64,000 nt of DNA, taken from Chitinophagaceae bacterium. Lineage in GTDB: Bacteria; Bacteroidota; Bacteroidia; Chitinophagales; Chitinophagaceae. The stretch covers positions 1 to 64,000 of the forward strand of contig JAHBTR010000008.1 of NCBI GenBank assembly GCA_019638475.1. Reading direction: 5' to 3'. The notes beneath the pieces are model-generated. The model searched no databases, was not told where the DNA came from, and saw only the letters and a program-made list of their open reading frames with translations. A program made the translations under genes and the position numbers. Below are positions 52,395 to 62,458 of this stretch, piece by piece (within the stretch, counting starts at the first letter, position 1; every line of letters starts with the position of its first letter).

Positions 52395-52916
52395 ATGTCT
52401 AAAGTAAGCGACAACAAAATAAAAGCAGGCGGCGAAGTAGAACTAAAAGAAAAAGTAGTTGCCATAAATCGTGTTGTAAAAACTACTAAAGGTGGTCGTA
52501 CATTTTCTTTTTCTGCATTGGTTGTAGTAGGTAATGAACATGGTGTAGTAGGACAAGGGTTAGGAAAAGCAAAAGAAGTACAAGAGGCTATTACCAAAGG
52601 TATTGATGATGCTAAGAAAAACTTAGTAAAAGTGCCTGTTATGCGTGGCACTATACCACACGAACAGTTTTCTAAATTAGGTGCAGCCAAAGTTTTAATT
52701 AAACCAGCAGCTCAAGGAGCTGGAGTAATTGCAGGAGGAAGTATGCGTGCTGTATTAGAAAGTGCAGGTTATAAAGATGTATTAGCTAAAAGTTTAGGTT
52801 CTCCTAATCCACACAATGTGGTAAAAGCAACTATCAAAGCATTAACTTCTTTGAGAGAGCCTGTACAAGTAGCTAAAAATAGAAATATTAAACTAAGCAA
52901 AGTATTTAATGGATAA
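52395..52916 (+). CDS. rpsE: 30S ribosomal protein S5
   Basis: The product is 173 residues. [31 protein letters not shown] is the N-terminal dsRBD-like part, and [37 protein letters not shown] the C-terminal part. It affects decoding fidelity. Confidence 0.97.
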   Translation: MSKVSDNKIKAGGEVELKEKVVAINRVVKTTKGGRTFSFSALVVVGNEHGVVGQGLGKAKEVQEAITKGIDDAKKNLVKVPVMRGTIPHEQFSKLGAAKVLIKPAAQGAGVIAGGSMRAVLESAGYKDVLAKSLGSPNPHNVVKATIKALTSLREPVQVAKNRNIKLSKVFNG

Positions 52917-53000
52917 AATTTGTTGAAGGTTGAACATTTTAAAGGCTAATAAAATAAACCAATAAAACTGTAAACCTTAAACTTTTTAAACTTATTTAAA

Positions 53001-53183
53001 ATGGCAAAAATTAAAATTACACAAATTAAAAGCGGAATTGACAGAAGTGAACGTCAAAAACAAACTTTAATAGCATTAGGATTAAAAAAATTACATGCTA
53101 CTAAAGAAGTTGAAGCTACTCCACAAATTCTGGGAATGGTGAATAAAGTTAGCCATTTAGTAAAAGTAGAAGAAATAGCTTAA
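53001..53183 (+). CDS. rpmD: 50S ribosomal protein L30
   Basis: The product is 60 residues. KIKITQIKSGIDRSERQKQTLIALGLKKLHATKEV is the full signature. The 84-nt spacer before it and the 123-nt spacer after it contain no other gene. GGGG/CCCC (53269-53281) forms a small GC hairpin before rplO. Confidence 0.94.
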   Translation: MAKIKITQIKSGIDRSERQKQTLIALGLKKLHATKEVEATPQILGMVNKVSHLVKVEEIA

Positions 53184-53306
53184 GCTATATTAAATAATGA
53201 ATGTGATATCTTATATGTTTTATATCATCAACATTTAAAATTTAAAATTCAACATAAATTAACAGCGAGGGGCGATTCCCCGAAAGTTCAAAATCAATAT
53301 AATAAA

Positions 53307-53756
53307 ATGAAATTACACACACTAAAACCAGCAAAAGGTAGTACACACAAAGAAAAAAGATTAGGACGTGGTGAGGCAAGTGGTAAAGGTGGTACTTCTA
53401 CCAAAGGAAATAAAGGTAGCCAAAGCCGTGCAGGCTATCAACGTAAACTTGCACATGAAGGCGGACAAATGCCTATTCAACGTAGAGTGCCAAAACGTGG
53501 ATTTAAAAACATAAACAGAGTTGAGTATAAAGTTTTCAACTTAGGACAGATAGAGCAATTACAAGAAAAATATGCTTTATCAGAATTTACTTTAGAAAAC
53601 TTATATATCAATAGTTTAATCAGTCGTACAGATAAAGTAAAAATATTAGCCACAGGTGAAATTAAATCAAAATTGTCTTTTAAAGTAAATGCAGTAAGCG
53701 ATAAAGCTAAAGCAGCTATAGAAGCAGTTGGCGGTAGTGTTGAAATTGTTAAATAA
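53307..53756 (+). CDS. rplO: 50S ribosomal protein L15
   Basis: The product is 149 residues. LHTLKPAKGSTHKEKRLGRGEASGKGGTSTKGNKGSQSRAG is the extended basic N-terminus, followed by GGQMPIQRRVPKRGFKN. It lies 76 nt before secY. Confidence 0.96.
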   Translation: MKLHTLKPAKGSTHKEKRLGRGEASGKGGTSTKGNKGSQSRAGYQRKLAHEGGQMPIQRRVPKRGFKNINRVEYKVFNLGQIEQLQEKYALSEFTLENLYINSLISRTDKVKILATGEIKSKLSFKVNAVSDKAKAAIEAVGGSVEIVK

Positions 53757-53832
53757 AATTCACCTATATTGCACCACACATTTTGTGTGTTTTTTTGATT
53801 TAAGATATTAACTGTTTCAATAGAATAATAAA

Positions 53833-55185
53833 GTGAAAAAATTAATTCAAACAATAAAAAATATTTGGGGCATTGAGGAGCTAAAAAGCAAAATCATTGT
53901 TACAATATTATTAATACTAATTTATAGATTTGGTACATTTATTGTATTGCCAGGTATTGATACTGTTGCTTTAGAAGCAATTAAAGCCAATAATAAAACA
54001 GGTGGTTTATTAGGTTTATTTGATGCCTTTGCAGGTGGAGCTTTTTCTCAGGCTTCTATATTGGCATTAGGTATTATGCCTTACATTTCTGCTTCTATCT
54101 TTATGCAGTTGGCAACCATCTTAGTACCACAACTACAAAAAATTCAGAAAGAAGGAGAAAGTGGACGTAAGAAAATAAACCAATGGACTCGTTATCTTAC
54201 TGTTATTGTAACTACATTTCAGGCTGGAGCTTATATAGCTTATCTTGAAGGTACTTATGGCGATGCAATTATTCCTGCATTCAAATTATATTTTCCTGTT
54301 ACTACTGTACTTATTTTAACTGCGGGTACTTTATTTGTAATGTGGTTAGGTGAAAAAATTCAAGACAAAGGATTAGGTAATGGTACTTCTATTATTATCA
54401 TGGTAGGTATCTTAGCTCGTTTACCAATAAGCCTTATTCAAGAATGGACTGCAAAAGGTGAAAAAGGCGGTGGTGGGTTATTAATTTTCCTTATAGAAAT
54501 AGCTGCATTTATTGCCATTGTTTTAGGATTAATATTATTAGAAAGAGGTATTAGAAGAATACCTGTAAACTATGCTAAACAAATTGTTGGAAATAGACAA
54601 TTTGGTGGTGCAAGACAATTTTTACCTATTAAAGTAAATAGTGGTGGTGTAATGCCTATCATCTTTGCTCAGGCTATTATGTTTTTACCAACATTAGTTT
54701 CTTTCACCAATTTAGATTCTAAAGAAGGAATTATAAGAATATTTAATGACCAAAGTAATGTTTGGTACATGACTGTTTTTGGTTTAATGATTATTGGTTT
54801 TACATTTCTTTATACCGCATTACTTTTTAATCCTAAACAAATAGCAGAAGACTTAAAAAAGAATAATGGATTTATACCTGGTGTAAAACCTGGTCAGCCA
54901 ACAGCAGATTATATTGGTGTAATTATGGATAGAATTACATTACCTGGTGCTATACTGTTAGCTTTTGTTGGTATTTTACCTGGCTTTGCAGAAAGATTAG
55001 GTGTAACACAGTCTTATGCATCTTTCTTTGGAGGTACGAGCTTATTAATTATGGTAAGTGTAACATTAGATACTCTTCAACAAATTGAAACTTATTTATT
55101 AATGCGTAAGTATGATGGCTTAATGGGAAGTGGAAGAATAAAAGGACGTCAAACAACAAGTTTGCCCAATACAAGCGTTATTTAA
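53833..55185 (+). CDS. secY: Preprotein translocase subunit SecY
   Basis: SecY forms the protein-conducting channel of the inner membrane. The product is 450 residues with ten hydrophobic segments. LPGIDTVAL, the GGAFSQASILALGIMPYISASIFMQL plug-region segment, LGEKIQDKGLGNGTSIII and NPKQIAEDLKKNNGFIPGVKPG are family hallmarks. The start is GTG (53833). A terminator follows, so the spc transcript may end here. Confidence 0.97.
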   Translation: MKKLIQTIKNIWGIEELKSKIIVTILLILIYRFGTFIVLPGIDTVALEAIKANNKTGGLLGLFDAFAGGAFSQASILALGIMPYISASIFMQLATILVPQLQKIQKEGESGRKKINQWTRYLTVIVTTFQAGAYIAYLEGTYGDAIIPAFKLYFPVTTVLILTAGTLFVMWLGEKIQDKGLGNGTSIIIMVGILARLPISLIQEWTAKGEKGGGGLLIFLIEIAAFIAIVLGLILLERGIRRIPVNYAKQIVGNRQFGGARQFLPIKVNSGGVMPIIFAQAIMFLPTLVSFTNLDSKEGIIRIFNDQSNVWYMTVFGLMIIGFTFLYTALLFNPKQIAEDLKKNNGFIPGVKPGQPTADYIGVIMDRITLPGAILLAFVGILPGFAERLGVTQSYASFFGGTSLLIMVSVTLDTLQQIETYLLMRKYDGLMGSGRIKGRQTTSLPNTSVI

Positions 55186-55210
55186 TAATTTTATTAGATG
55201 TTTTTTATTG

Positions 55211-55242
55211 AAACCTGTTGGAAATAATTATCTAACAGGTTT
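55211..55242 (+). terminator. Terminator after secY
   Basis: AAACCTGTT (55211-55219) pairs with AACAGGTTT (55234-55242) with a 14-nt loop, followed by CTTTACTTTAA. It separates secY from map. Confidence 0.6.
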
Positions 55243-55277
55243 CTTTACTTTAATATAATAACATTCAGATATTAAAT

Positions 55278-56087
55278 ATGATAATTTATAAAACAGAAGC
55301 AGAAGTAGAATTAATGAAAAAAGCTGCTATGTTAGTTAGTGAAACAATAACAGAAGTAGCAAAAATTTTAAAACCAGGTATAACTACTTTACAAATAGAT
55401 AGTTTATGCCAACAATATGTTTTAGATAATAAAGCTATACCTTCTTTTAAAAATTATCATGGCTATCCTTTTGCTATATGTGCTAGTGTTAATGATGTAG
55501 TAGTACATGGATTTCCTAATAATATACCTTTGAAAGAAGGCGATATTGTTACGATAGATTTAGGTGTAATATTAAATGGTTGGCATGGAGACCATGCTTA
55601 TACTTTTATTTTAGGAGAAGTAAGTACAGAAATATTACAACTTGTAAGAGTAACAAAAGAAAGTCTTTATAAAGGCATTGAAAAAGCGATAGTAAATAAT
55701 AGAATTGGCGATATATCTTTTGCTATTCAAGAGCATACAGAAAAAAAATATGGTTATGGTGTAGTAAGAGAATTAGTAGGTCATGGACTTGGTAAAAATC
55801 TTCACGAAGACCCTCAAGTGCCTAATTATGGTAAGCGTGGCAATGGACCTAAACTAAGAGAAAATATAGTTTTGGCTATAGAACCTATGATTAATTTAGG
55901 AACTAAAGATGTTTATACAGATAAAGATGGCTGGACAATAAGAACAAAAGATGGCAAACCATCTGTACATTTTGAACATGATGTTTGTGTAAAAAAAGAT
56001 AGGGCATTAATTCTTTCTGATTATAGTATTATAGAAGCTGCTGAAAAAGCCAATAGTAATTTGAATACTAATTATTATACTAATTGA
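55278..56087 (+). CDS. map: Methionine aminopeptidase, type I
   Basis: It removes the initiator methionine from nascent proteins. The product is 269 residues. Metal-binding residues follow the family order: ASVNDVVVHGFP (His), GDIVTIDLGVILNGWHGDHAYTF (two Asp), ELVGHGLGKNLHEDPQVPNYG (His), AIEPMI (Glu) and VHFEHDVCV (Glu). In many Bacteroidota infA, rpmJ, rpsM and the rest of the alpha operon follow; here a minus-strand restriction gene follows instead. Confidence 0.96.
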   Translation: MIIYKTEAEVELMKKAAMLVSETITEVAKILKPGITTLQIDSLCQQYVLDNKAIPSFKNYHGYPFAICASVNDVVVHGFPNNIPLKEGDIVTIDLGVILNGWHGDHAYTFILGEVSTEILQLVRVTKESLYKGIEKAIVNNRIGDISFAIQEHTEKKYGYGVVRELVGHGLGKNLHEDPQVPNYGKRGNGPKLRENIVLAIEPMINLGTKDVYTDKDGWTIRTKDGKPSVHFEHDVCVKKDRALILSDYSIIEAAEKANSNLNTNYYTN

Positions 56088-56142
56088 TTGGGTTTTTGTA
56101 TATAAACTTGAATAGTTTTTTTACTTAGCATAGCAGCACAAA

Positions 56143-58938
56143 TTATCCTTCTTCTACCAATTTAATTTCTTCTTTTGTAAGATTATAAAGTTGATAAATT
56201 AATGTATCAAGTTTATCTTCTGCATAAGTTATTATACTTTGTATTTGTTCTTGTTGAATAGGTAATGTAGCTGTTTGCAGTTCTTTATTAAGTACCAATA
56301 ATTGGTCAACTAATTGTACAATTTCTTTCTTATGCTCAATATTTATTTGATAAGGAATAGGTAACTCTTTTAATTGTGCAATCCTGATTTTTGGAAAAAT
56401 ATTTGTTTTAGGAGCAATAAACTGCTTGAAATAAAACTTGAATAAAGAGGAATTAATGATACCAAGTATCAATTCTGGTGAATATTTTTCATCTATCATT
56501 CTTGTATTATAAATACTACGTGTTGTTATCAAATTGTCATAATCAATAGTAGCAAAAAATTTATTTCCTGTTTCTCTTATCATCAATTTAGGCGACTTAA
56601 ATATATCTTTACTTTTAGAAAATAAATTAAAAACTTCTTTATCAATATAGCTTATACTTTTAATAGAAAAAGTATCAAGATTGCTTCCAGCTAAACATTT
56701 TATCTTCCCCTTATCAATCAATTTATCTTTACCAATTTCCAAACCTCTTTTAGTTGCTGAAATTTTACCAAGCTGAATTGTTTTAACCTTTTTAAAAAGG
56801 TTAGAATTTTCATTTGAAAAAAAATCATTTCCCGAATAATTAGCTCCTTTAGTAAGTAAAATAATACAAGTGGGCATTTTTACTTTTCCAAAAACTTTGT
56901 CCCCTTTTTCAATTATTTCAACATTATTGCATGATGTATTTATTGTATTTCTCAGATTTTTATATTTCACACCTTTTAAAAATAAACTTGGAACAATGAA
57001 GCCAAGATAATTTTCAGACCTTAAAAGGTCAATTCCTCTTTCAATAAACATTGAATAAAGGTCTGTATTAGAAGAGTATTTTTTTGCTAAGTATAATTGA
57101 CTTGCCTTATCAAGAATTATTGGCTGAACATAAGGTGGATTACCAATAATGCAATCAAACCCACCATTATTTTTTTCATTGAAAGGGGCATTGGGTTCTT
57201 CTGCTGTAAGTTGTTTTATTAGTTCTTCTGTTTCATAGTGTAATTTTTTTACTTTTTCGTATTGTTTTCTAAATACCCAACTTTTATCTTCTGCTACATG
57301 TCTATTAAATATTTCTGGAAATGCGTTTTGCCAACTAAATGGTTTTATTTTTCTTTCTTCACCAAAGTTTATTTCATTATCATAGTAGTCTATATCTATC
57401 AAGCTATTGCCACATTTTATATTGTTTTCTAACGATGGCAAAATTCTTTCGTGAAATAAAGTTGTTTGTGCTTCTATGCTTTCTTTGGTTTCTCCTTCCA
57501 TACATTTTAATAGCAAAGAAAGTTTGGTTACTTCTACTGCATTTGCATCTAAGTCCACACCATAAATATTGTTAAGTAGTATTCGTTTTTTTTCGGTTGT
57601 TGTTAGTTCTCCCAATGGTGTTAAAGGATTGTCTTTGGTGCTGATTATTTTTTTATTGACTGCTTGTTGTGTAGTATAATAATCTTTATGCCAGTCTAAT
57701 AAATATTGATAAGCTCCTAATAAAAAACTACCACTTCCACAAGAGGGGTCTGCTATTTTTATAGCACTTACTTCTTTGGGTATTTTATTATTTATTAATT
57801 TTCCTACAGTATTTTTTACTATATAATCTACAATGTATTGAGGTGTATAATATACGCCACCTGCTTTTCTTATAGCTGGTTTTTCTTCTATTCTTGCACG
57901 TCCACCTGCTGTTAATGAAATTTGTTTTCCTAGAAATTGCTCATAAGCACTTCCTAAAATTTCTACACTTAAAACAGAAAATTCATAAGGACAAATAGGG
58001 TAATATAATGCTGCAATAATTTCTTTGATAACTTTGTTATCTATTTGTATTTTATTGCTAATAGTATCTTTCTTAAAATCAAAAAGTCCTGAATTATATT
58101 TTTGGTCTGCCTGATGAAAATGAAGTAGAAGGTTGTTGTAAAAATTGCCTATTTTAATATCTGATTGCAAATTGCCATAAGGCTCTACACCTCTATCTTC
58201 TGCTATTCTAAGAAAAATAATTCTGTCTATAATATGTTGTACAATAAAATTTAGTTCTTCTTCTGTAAGGCTTTTATTTCTTAATGCAATGTTTGAAGCC
58301 AAATCTACACGCCATTTATCAAGAGAAAGTAAAAATTCATTATCTACGGTAGATGTTCCTTTTTTGTTTTTATCGCTGCTGATAAATTTATCAAAACCAC
58401 CTTGCAATATTTTTTCTTTAGAAAATGTGTTCCAAATAAAATCAAACTCTGCTAAATATTCTTTGTAGGTAAGGTATTTAATTCTACCATTACTTGCTTT
58501 GTCTGTTTGTTTTGGTTTATTGGTACAATCGTATATAGCCAATTCTTCAAAATCAGAAATAACAGAAATAGCCATTTTAGCACTCCATCCATAACGCCTT
58601 ACCTGATAAGCAGGAGCCATTTCGTCTTTTATAAAAACACTTGGTTTTTTGGCTTCTAAAAAAAATAATCTTTTACCACCCGATAGTCTAAAAGAATAAT
58701 CTGGAGCTTTGGTAGCACCACCAATTTTTATTTTGTCTTCGTGTATTACTTCTCTATAACTTTCTGCACATCCTTTTTCATTATGAATATCCCAACCAAG
58801 TGCATTCCAAAATGGGTCAATAAAATCACGTCTGGTTTGTGTTTCATTGTATGCTGCTTTAGTATAAGATTCTTTTTGACTGTCAAATCTTTCTACTAAA
58901 ACTTTTATTTTTTGGTATGCTTCTTCTTTAGAAATCAT
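56143..58938 (-). CDS. Type IIG restriction-modification enzyme (Eco57I-like)
   Basis: One polypeptide of 931 residues combines nuclease, adenine methyltransferase and target recognition. The N-terminal nuclease motif is PD (79-80) with LEAKK (94-98), a PD...ExK core. Methyltransferase motif I is DPSCGSGSF (397-405) and motif IV is NPPY (600-603), after YYTPQYIVDYIV. The C-terminal ~250 residues are a single target-recognition domain with two predicted helical ends. No second gene is needed for protection. It is a lone gene inserted where the ribosomal cluster breaks off, with opposite orientation. Confidence 0.9.
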   Translation of the reverse strand: MISKEEAYQKIKVLVERFDSQKESYTKAAYNETQTRRDFIDPFWNALGWDIHNEKGCAESYREVIHEDKIKIGGATKAPDYSFRLSGGKRLFFLEAKKPSVFIKDEMAPAYQVRRYGWSAKMAISVISDFEELAIYDCTNKPKQTDKASNGRIKYLTYKEYLAEFDFIWNTFSKEKILQGGFDKFISSDKNKKGTSTVDNEFLLSLDKWRVDLASNIALRNKSLTEEELNFIVQHIIDRIIFLRIAEDRGVEPYGNLQSDIKIGNFYNNLLLHFHQADQKYNSGLFDFKKDTISNKIQIDNKVIKEIIAALYYPICPYEFSVLSVEILGSAYEQFLGKQISLTAGGRARIEEKPAIRKAGGVYYTPQYIVDYIVKNTVGKLINNKIPKEVSAIKIADPSCGSGSFLLGAYQYLLDWHKDYYTTQQAVNKKIISTKDNPLTPLGELTTTEKKRILLNNIYGVDLDANAVEVTKLSLLLKCMEGETKESIEAQTTLFHERILPSLENNIKCGNSLIDIDYYDNEINFGEERKIKPFSWQNAFPEIFNRHVAEDKSWVFRKQYEKVKKLHYETEELIKQLTAEEPNAPFNEKNNGGFDCIIGNPPYVQPIILDKASQLYLAKKYSSNTDLYSMFIERGIDLLRSENYLGFIVPSLFLKGVKYKNLRNTINTSCNNVEIIEKGDKVFGKVKMPTCIILLTKGANYSGNDFFSNENSNLFKKVKTIQLGKISATKRGLEIGKDKLIDKGKIKCLAGSNLDTFSIKSISYIDKEVFNLFSKSKDIFKSPKLMIRETGNKFFATIDYDNLITTRSIYNTRMIDEKYSPELILGIINSSLFKFYFKQFIAPKTNIFPKIRIAQLKELPIPYQINIEHKKEIVQLVDQLLVLNKELQTATLPIQQEQIQSIITYAEDKLDTLIYQLYNLTKEEIKLVEEG

Positions 58939-59125
58939 GCAACTAAAATAGGTAAAATAGAAATAGCTTTTTTCTGTTATTGATGTTGGTGCAAAAAATT
59001 TGTAAATATGCTTTAAATAGGCTCTTTGGTTTTGCCTAAATCTTTACTATGATTACTTTATCATTTCTTTTTAAAAAAATAGTTGCATAGCTAACTAATT
59101 TTTCCTTAGCTTTGGTATTAAATTT

Positions 59126-59133
59126 TATTTTTG
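59126..59133 (+). promoter_or_regulatory. -7 box of the fadN-like gene
   Basis: TATTTTTG is a full consensus match 23 nt before the ATG at 59157. No well-spaced TTG was seen. Confidence 0.4.
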
Positions 59134-59156
59134 AAAAAAGACAAATAGTTTAATAT

Positions 59157-61532
59157 ATGAAAAGGGTTATTAAAAAAGTAGCAATTTTAGGTAGTGGTGT
59201 TATGGGTAGTAGAATAGCTTGTCATTTTGCAGGTATTGGTGTGCAGGTTTTATTGTTAGACATTGTTCCAAAAGATACTCCTGAAGATGCAAAGCCTTCG
59301 GTTAAAAATAAAATTGTAAATGATGCTTTATCGGCTACTTTAAAAAGTAATCCAAGCCCTGTATATACAAAAGATGTTGTCAAAAAAATAACTACAGGAA
59401 ATTTTGATGATAATATGAAAGATATTGCTTCATGCGATTGGATTATAGAAGTTGTAATTGAAAGATTGGATATTAAACATCAAGTATATGAAAAGGTAGA
59501 ACAATTTAGAAAACCTGGTACATTAATAACTTCTAATACATCTGGTATTCCTATTCATTTATTATCTCAAGGAAGAAGCGAAGATTTTAAAAAACATTTT
59601 TGTGGCACTCACTTTTTCAATCCCCCACGTTATTTAAGATTATTAGAAATTATACCAACACCCGATACTGACCAAAGTATTGTAGATTTTTTAATGCACT
59701 ATGGCGATATATATTTAGGCAAAACAACTGTTTTGTGTAAAGATACACCTGCATTTATAGCCAATCGTATAGGTGTGTTTAGCATTATGAGCATTTTTCA
59801 TATCATGGAAAAATTGGGTTTAACGATTGATGAAATAGATGCTCTTACAGGGCCCATGATTGGTCGTCCTAAATCTGCAACATTTAGAACTGCCGATGTT
59901 GTAGGTATTGATACTTTGGTAAAAGTAGCTAAAGGAGTAGCCGATAATTGTTTACAAGATGAAGCAAAAGAAATTTTTTCAATTCCATCATGGTTAGATA
60001 AAATTATTACCAATAATTGGTTAGGCGATAAAACGGGTCAAGGTTTTTTCAAAAAAATAAAATCAGATAAAGGCAAAGAAATTCTTATACTGAATTTGCA
60101 AACAATGGAATATGCTGCAAGAGTAAAACCAAAATTTGCTACACTTGAAACTGCTAAACCTATTGAAGATTTAAAAACTCGTATCAAAGCATTGTGTTCA
60201 GGAACTGATAAAGCTGCTGAATTTTACAAACAGTTTCACTATGCTTTATTTTCTTATATCTCTTATCGTATTCCAGAAATAAGTGATGAAATTTATAGAG
60301 TAGATGATGCTATGATGGCAGGATTTGGTTGGGAAATTGGTGCTTTTGAAACTTGGGATGTATTGGGCATAGCAAAAACTGTAGAAGCCATGAAAGCTAA
60401 TGGAAATAAAGTAGCTACATGGATTGATGAAATGTTGGCAAAAGGATTTACCTCTTTTTATAAAGTAGAGAATGGCAAAAAATTATATTATTCACCTCAA
60501 AGTGGAACATATAAATCCCCAGATTTAGGAGAGGCTTTTATAGTATTAAACAATCATGCAGACAAATTAGTTTGGAAAAATAGTGCTTGTAAAATGTATG
60601 ATATAGGCGATGGTGTAGCAGGTTTGGAATGGAGTACAAAAATGAATAGTATTGGAGGAGAAGTTTTAGAAGGATTGAATAAAGCAATTTCATTGGCAGA
60701 AGAAAAATTTAAAGGCTTAGTTATTGCTAATGAAAGTGCCAACTTTAGTGCAGGTGCTAATGTAGGTATGATTTTTATGTATGCTATTGAGCAAGAATAT
60801 GATGAATTAGATATGGCTATTAGAATGTTTCAAAATAGTATGATGCGTTTGCGTTATAGTAGTGTGCCTGTTGTAACTGCTCCTCATGGTTTAGCCTTAG
60901 GTGGTGGTTGTGAAATAAATTTACATGCAGATAAAATTTGTGCAGCCGCAGAAACCTATATTGGTTTAGTAGAATTGGGTGTAGGCTTAATACCAGGTGG
61001 TGGTGGTACAAAAGAATTTGTTTTAAGAGCCAGCGATGAACTGCATAAAGGCGAACCAGAAACCAATACTTTAAAAGAAAGATTTCTTTCTATTGCTACT
61101 GCAAAAGTAGCTACAAGTGCTTTAGAGGCTTATGATATGGGCATTTTAAGAAAAGGACATGATGAAGTAGTAATGAATATGGGTAGAAGAATTTATGAAG
61201 CCAAAAAAAGTGTTATAGAACTTTATGAACAAGGCTATGTTATGCCACAACCAAGAAAAGATATTAAAGTATTAGGGCGTTTAGGATTGGGAGCAATGCT
61301 TGCTGGTATTAATGGAATGTGGCGTGCTAATTATGCTACAGAGCATGATGCTTTTGTAGCAAGAAAATTAGCTTATGTAATGTGCGGAGGTGATTTAAGT
61401 GAGCCACAACTTGTATCTGAACAATACTTATTAGATTTAGAAAGAGAAACTTTCTTATCTCTTTGTGGAGAAAAGAAAACTTTAGAACGCATACAAAGTG
61501 TACTTAAAACTGGTAAGCCATTAAGAAATTAA
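59157..61532 (+). CDS. fadN: 3-hydroxyacyl-CoA dehydrogenase/enoyl-CoA hydratase, FadN type
   Basis: One protein of 791 residues carries the two middle steps of fatty-acid beta-oxidation. The dehydrogenase comes first (NAD loop GSGVMGSRIA, 12-21; SNTSGIPIH; GTHFFNPPRYLRLLEIIP; a second C-terminal dehydrogenase part with DDAMMAGFGWEIGAF). The hydratase/crotonase domain is at the C-terminus (NFSAGANVGM, LALGGGCEI, VELGVGLIPGGGGTKE). This order is that of Bacillus FadN, the reverse of E. coli FadB/FadJ. The thiolase at 20582-21757 is a fitting partner. Confidence 0.92.
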   Translation: MKRVIKKVAILGSGVMGSRIACHFAGIGVQVLLLDIVPKDTPEDAKPSVKNKIVNDALSATLKSNPSPVYTKDVVKKITTGNFDDNMKDIASCDWIIEVVIERLDIKHQVYEKVEQFRKPGTLITSNTSGIPIHLLSQGRSEDFKKHFCGTHFFNPPRYLRLLEIIPTPDTDQSIVDFLMHYGDIYLGKTTVLCKDTPAFIANRIGVFSIMSIFHIMEKLGLTIDEIDALTGPMIGRPKSATFRTADVVGIDTLVKVAKGVADNCLQDEAKEIFSIPSWLDKIITNNWLGDKTGQGFFKKIKSDKGKEILILNLQTMEYAARVKPKFATLETAKPIEDLKTRIKALCSGTDKAAEFYKQFHYALFSYISYRIPEISDEIYRVDDAMMAGFGWEIGAFETWDVLGIAKTVEAMKANGNKVATWIDEMLAKGFTSFYKVENGKKLYYSPQSGTYKSPDLGEAFIVLNNHADKLVWKNSACKMYDIGDGVAGLEWSTKMNSIGGEVLEGLNKAISLAEEKFKGLVIANESANFSAGANVGMIFMYAIEQEYDELDMAIRMFQNSMMRLRYSSVPVVTAPHGLALGGGCEINLHADKICAAAETYIGLVELGVGLIPGGGGTKEFVLRASDELHKGEPETNTLKERFLSIATAKVATSALEAYDMGILRKGHDEVVMNMGRRIYEAKKSVIELYEQGYVMPQPRKDIKVLGRLGLGAMLAGINGMWRANYATEHDAFVARKLAYVMCGGDLSEPQLVSEQYLLDLERETFLSLCGEKKTLERIQSVLKTGKPLRN

Positions 61533-61648
61533 CATAGTCAAATACTTCTGCCTGATTGTTGATTATTACAACCTAAACCTATCAAGAGGTATAGGATATT
61601 TTCATTTTAGTTTTTACTTTTCATATTTATCATTTAGTTTTACGCCCT

Positions 61649-62389
61649 ATGTGGATGATTTGTAAAAAAGAATGGCAACAATTTTTTAGTAACCTTACTG
61701 GCTATATTATTATTACAGTTTTTCTGGTAGTAAATGGCTTAGTATTATTTGTGTTTCAAGACAATATTTTTTCTTTTGGTTATGCCACATTAGAAAAATT
61801 TTTTCAATTAGCTCCATGGGTTTTATTGTTATTAATTCCTGCTGTTACCATGCGTAGCTTTCCTGATGAATTTAAAACGGGTACTTACGAAGTTTTAAAA
61901 ACATTGCCTCTTACATCGTGGCAAATAATTACAGGTAAATATTTGGGCAATTTATTAGTAGTATTAATGGCATTATTGCCTACATTAATATATATTATTT
62001 CTATTCAACAATTAGCAGTAGGCGATGGATTAGATATGGCTGCAACAGTAGGAGCTTATTTAGGTTTATTTTTTTTAGCTGCTGTATTTACTGCTATAGG
62101 TATATGTGCTGGTAGTTTTACCAACAATGCAGTAGTAGCTTTTGTTATTAGTTTAATAGCTTGTGCATTGCTGTATTATGGTTTTAGTGCTATTAGTAAA
62201 TTAGCTTTTTTAAGTGGTGGTGTAGATTATTATTTAGAAATGGCAGGAATAGATTTTCATTATAGTAGCATAAGCAAAGGTGTTATTGATACAAGAGATA
62301 TTATTTACTTTTTGAGTATTATTGCTTTATTGTTATTAATTACTATGATAAATACAGCTTCTACAAACCCTTCCAAAGGAGGGGCTTAA
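61649..62389 (+). CDS. gldF: Gliding-associated ABC transporter permease GldF
   Basis: The product is 246 residues with six hydrophobic segments. CKKEWQQFFSNLTGYIIITVFLVVNGLVLFVFQDNIF and AVTMRSFPDEFKTGTYEVLKTLPLTSWQIITGKYLG are the GldF pattern. GldA, GldF and GldG form an ABC complex needed for gliding in flavobacteria. The last residues (NPSKGGA) are coded by a palindromic element. gldG starts 108 nt later. Confidence 0.88.
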   Translation: MWMICKKEWQQFFSNLTGYIIITVFLVVNGLVLFVFQDNIFSFGYATLEKFFQLAPWVLLLLIPAVTMRSFPDEFKTGTYEVLKTLPLTSWQIITGKYLGNLLVVLMALLPTLIYIISIQQLAVGDGLDMAATVGAYLGLFFLAAVFTAIGICAGSFTNNAVVAFVISLIACALLYYGFSAISKLAFLSGGVDYYLEMAGIDFHYSSISKGVIDTRDIIYFLSIIALLLLITMINTASTNPSKGGA

Positions 62390-62391
62390 AG
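62365..62391. repeat. Palindromic element forming the end of gldF
   Basis: AAACCCTTCCAAAGGAGGGGCTTAAAG matches the plus-strand right half of the paaC copy (AAATCCCTCCAAAGGAGGGACTT) closely. The centre CCTTCCAAAGGAGG is palindromic with one mismatch. It supplies the last six codons and the stop. Confidence 0.65.
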
Positions 62392-62458
62392 ATGCTTAAT
62401 TGAATTACAAACAATGATTAGTTATAACAAAAAATAAATTTAAAAATAAAAGTTCTTC

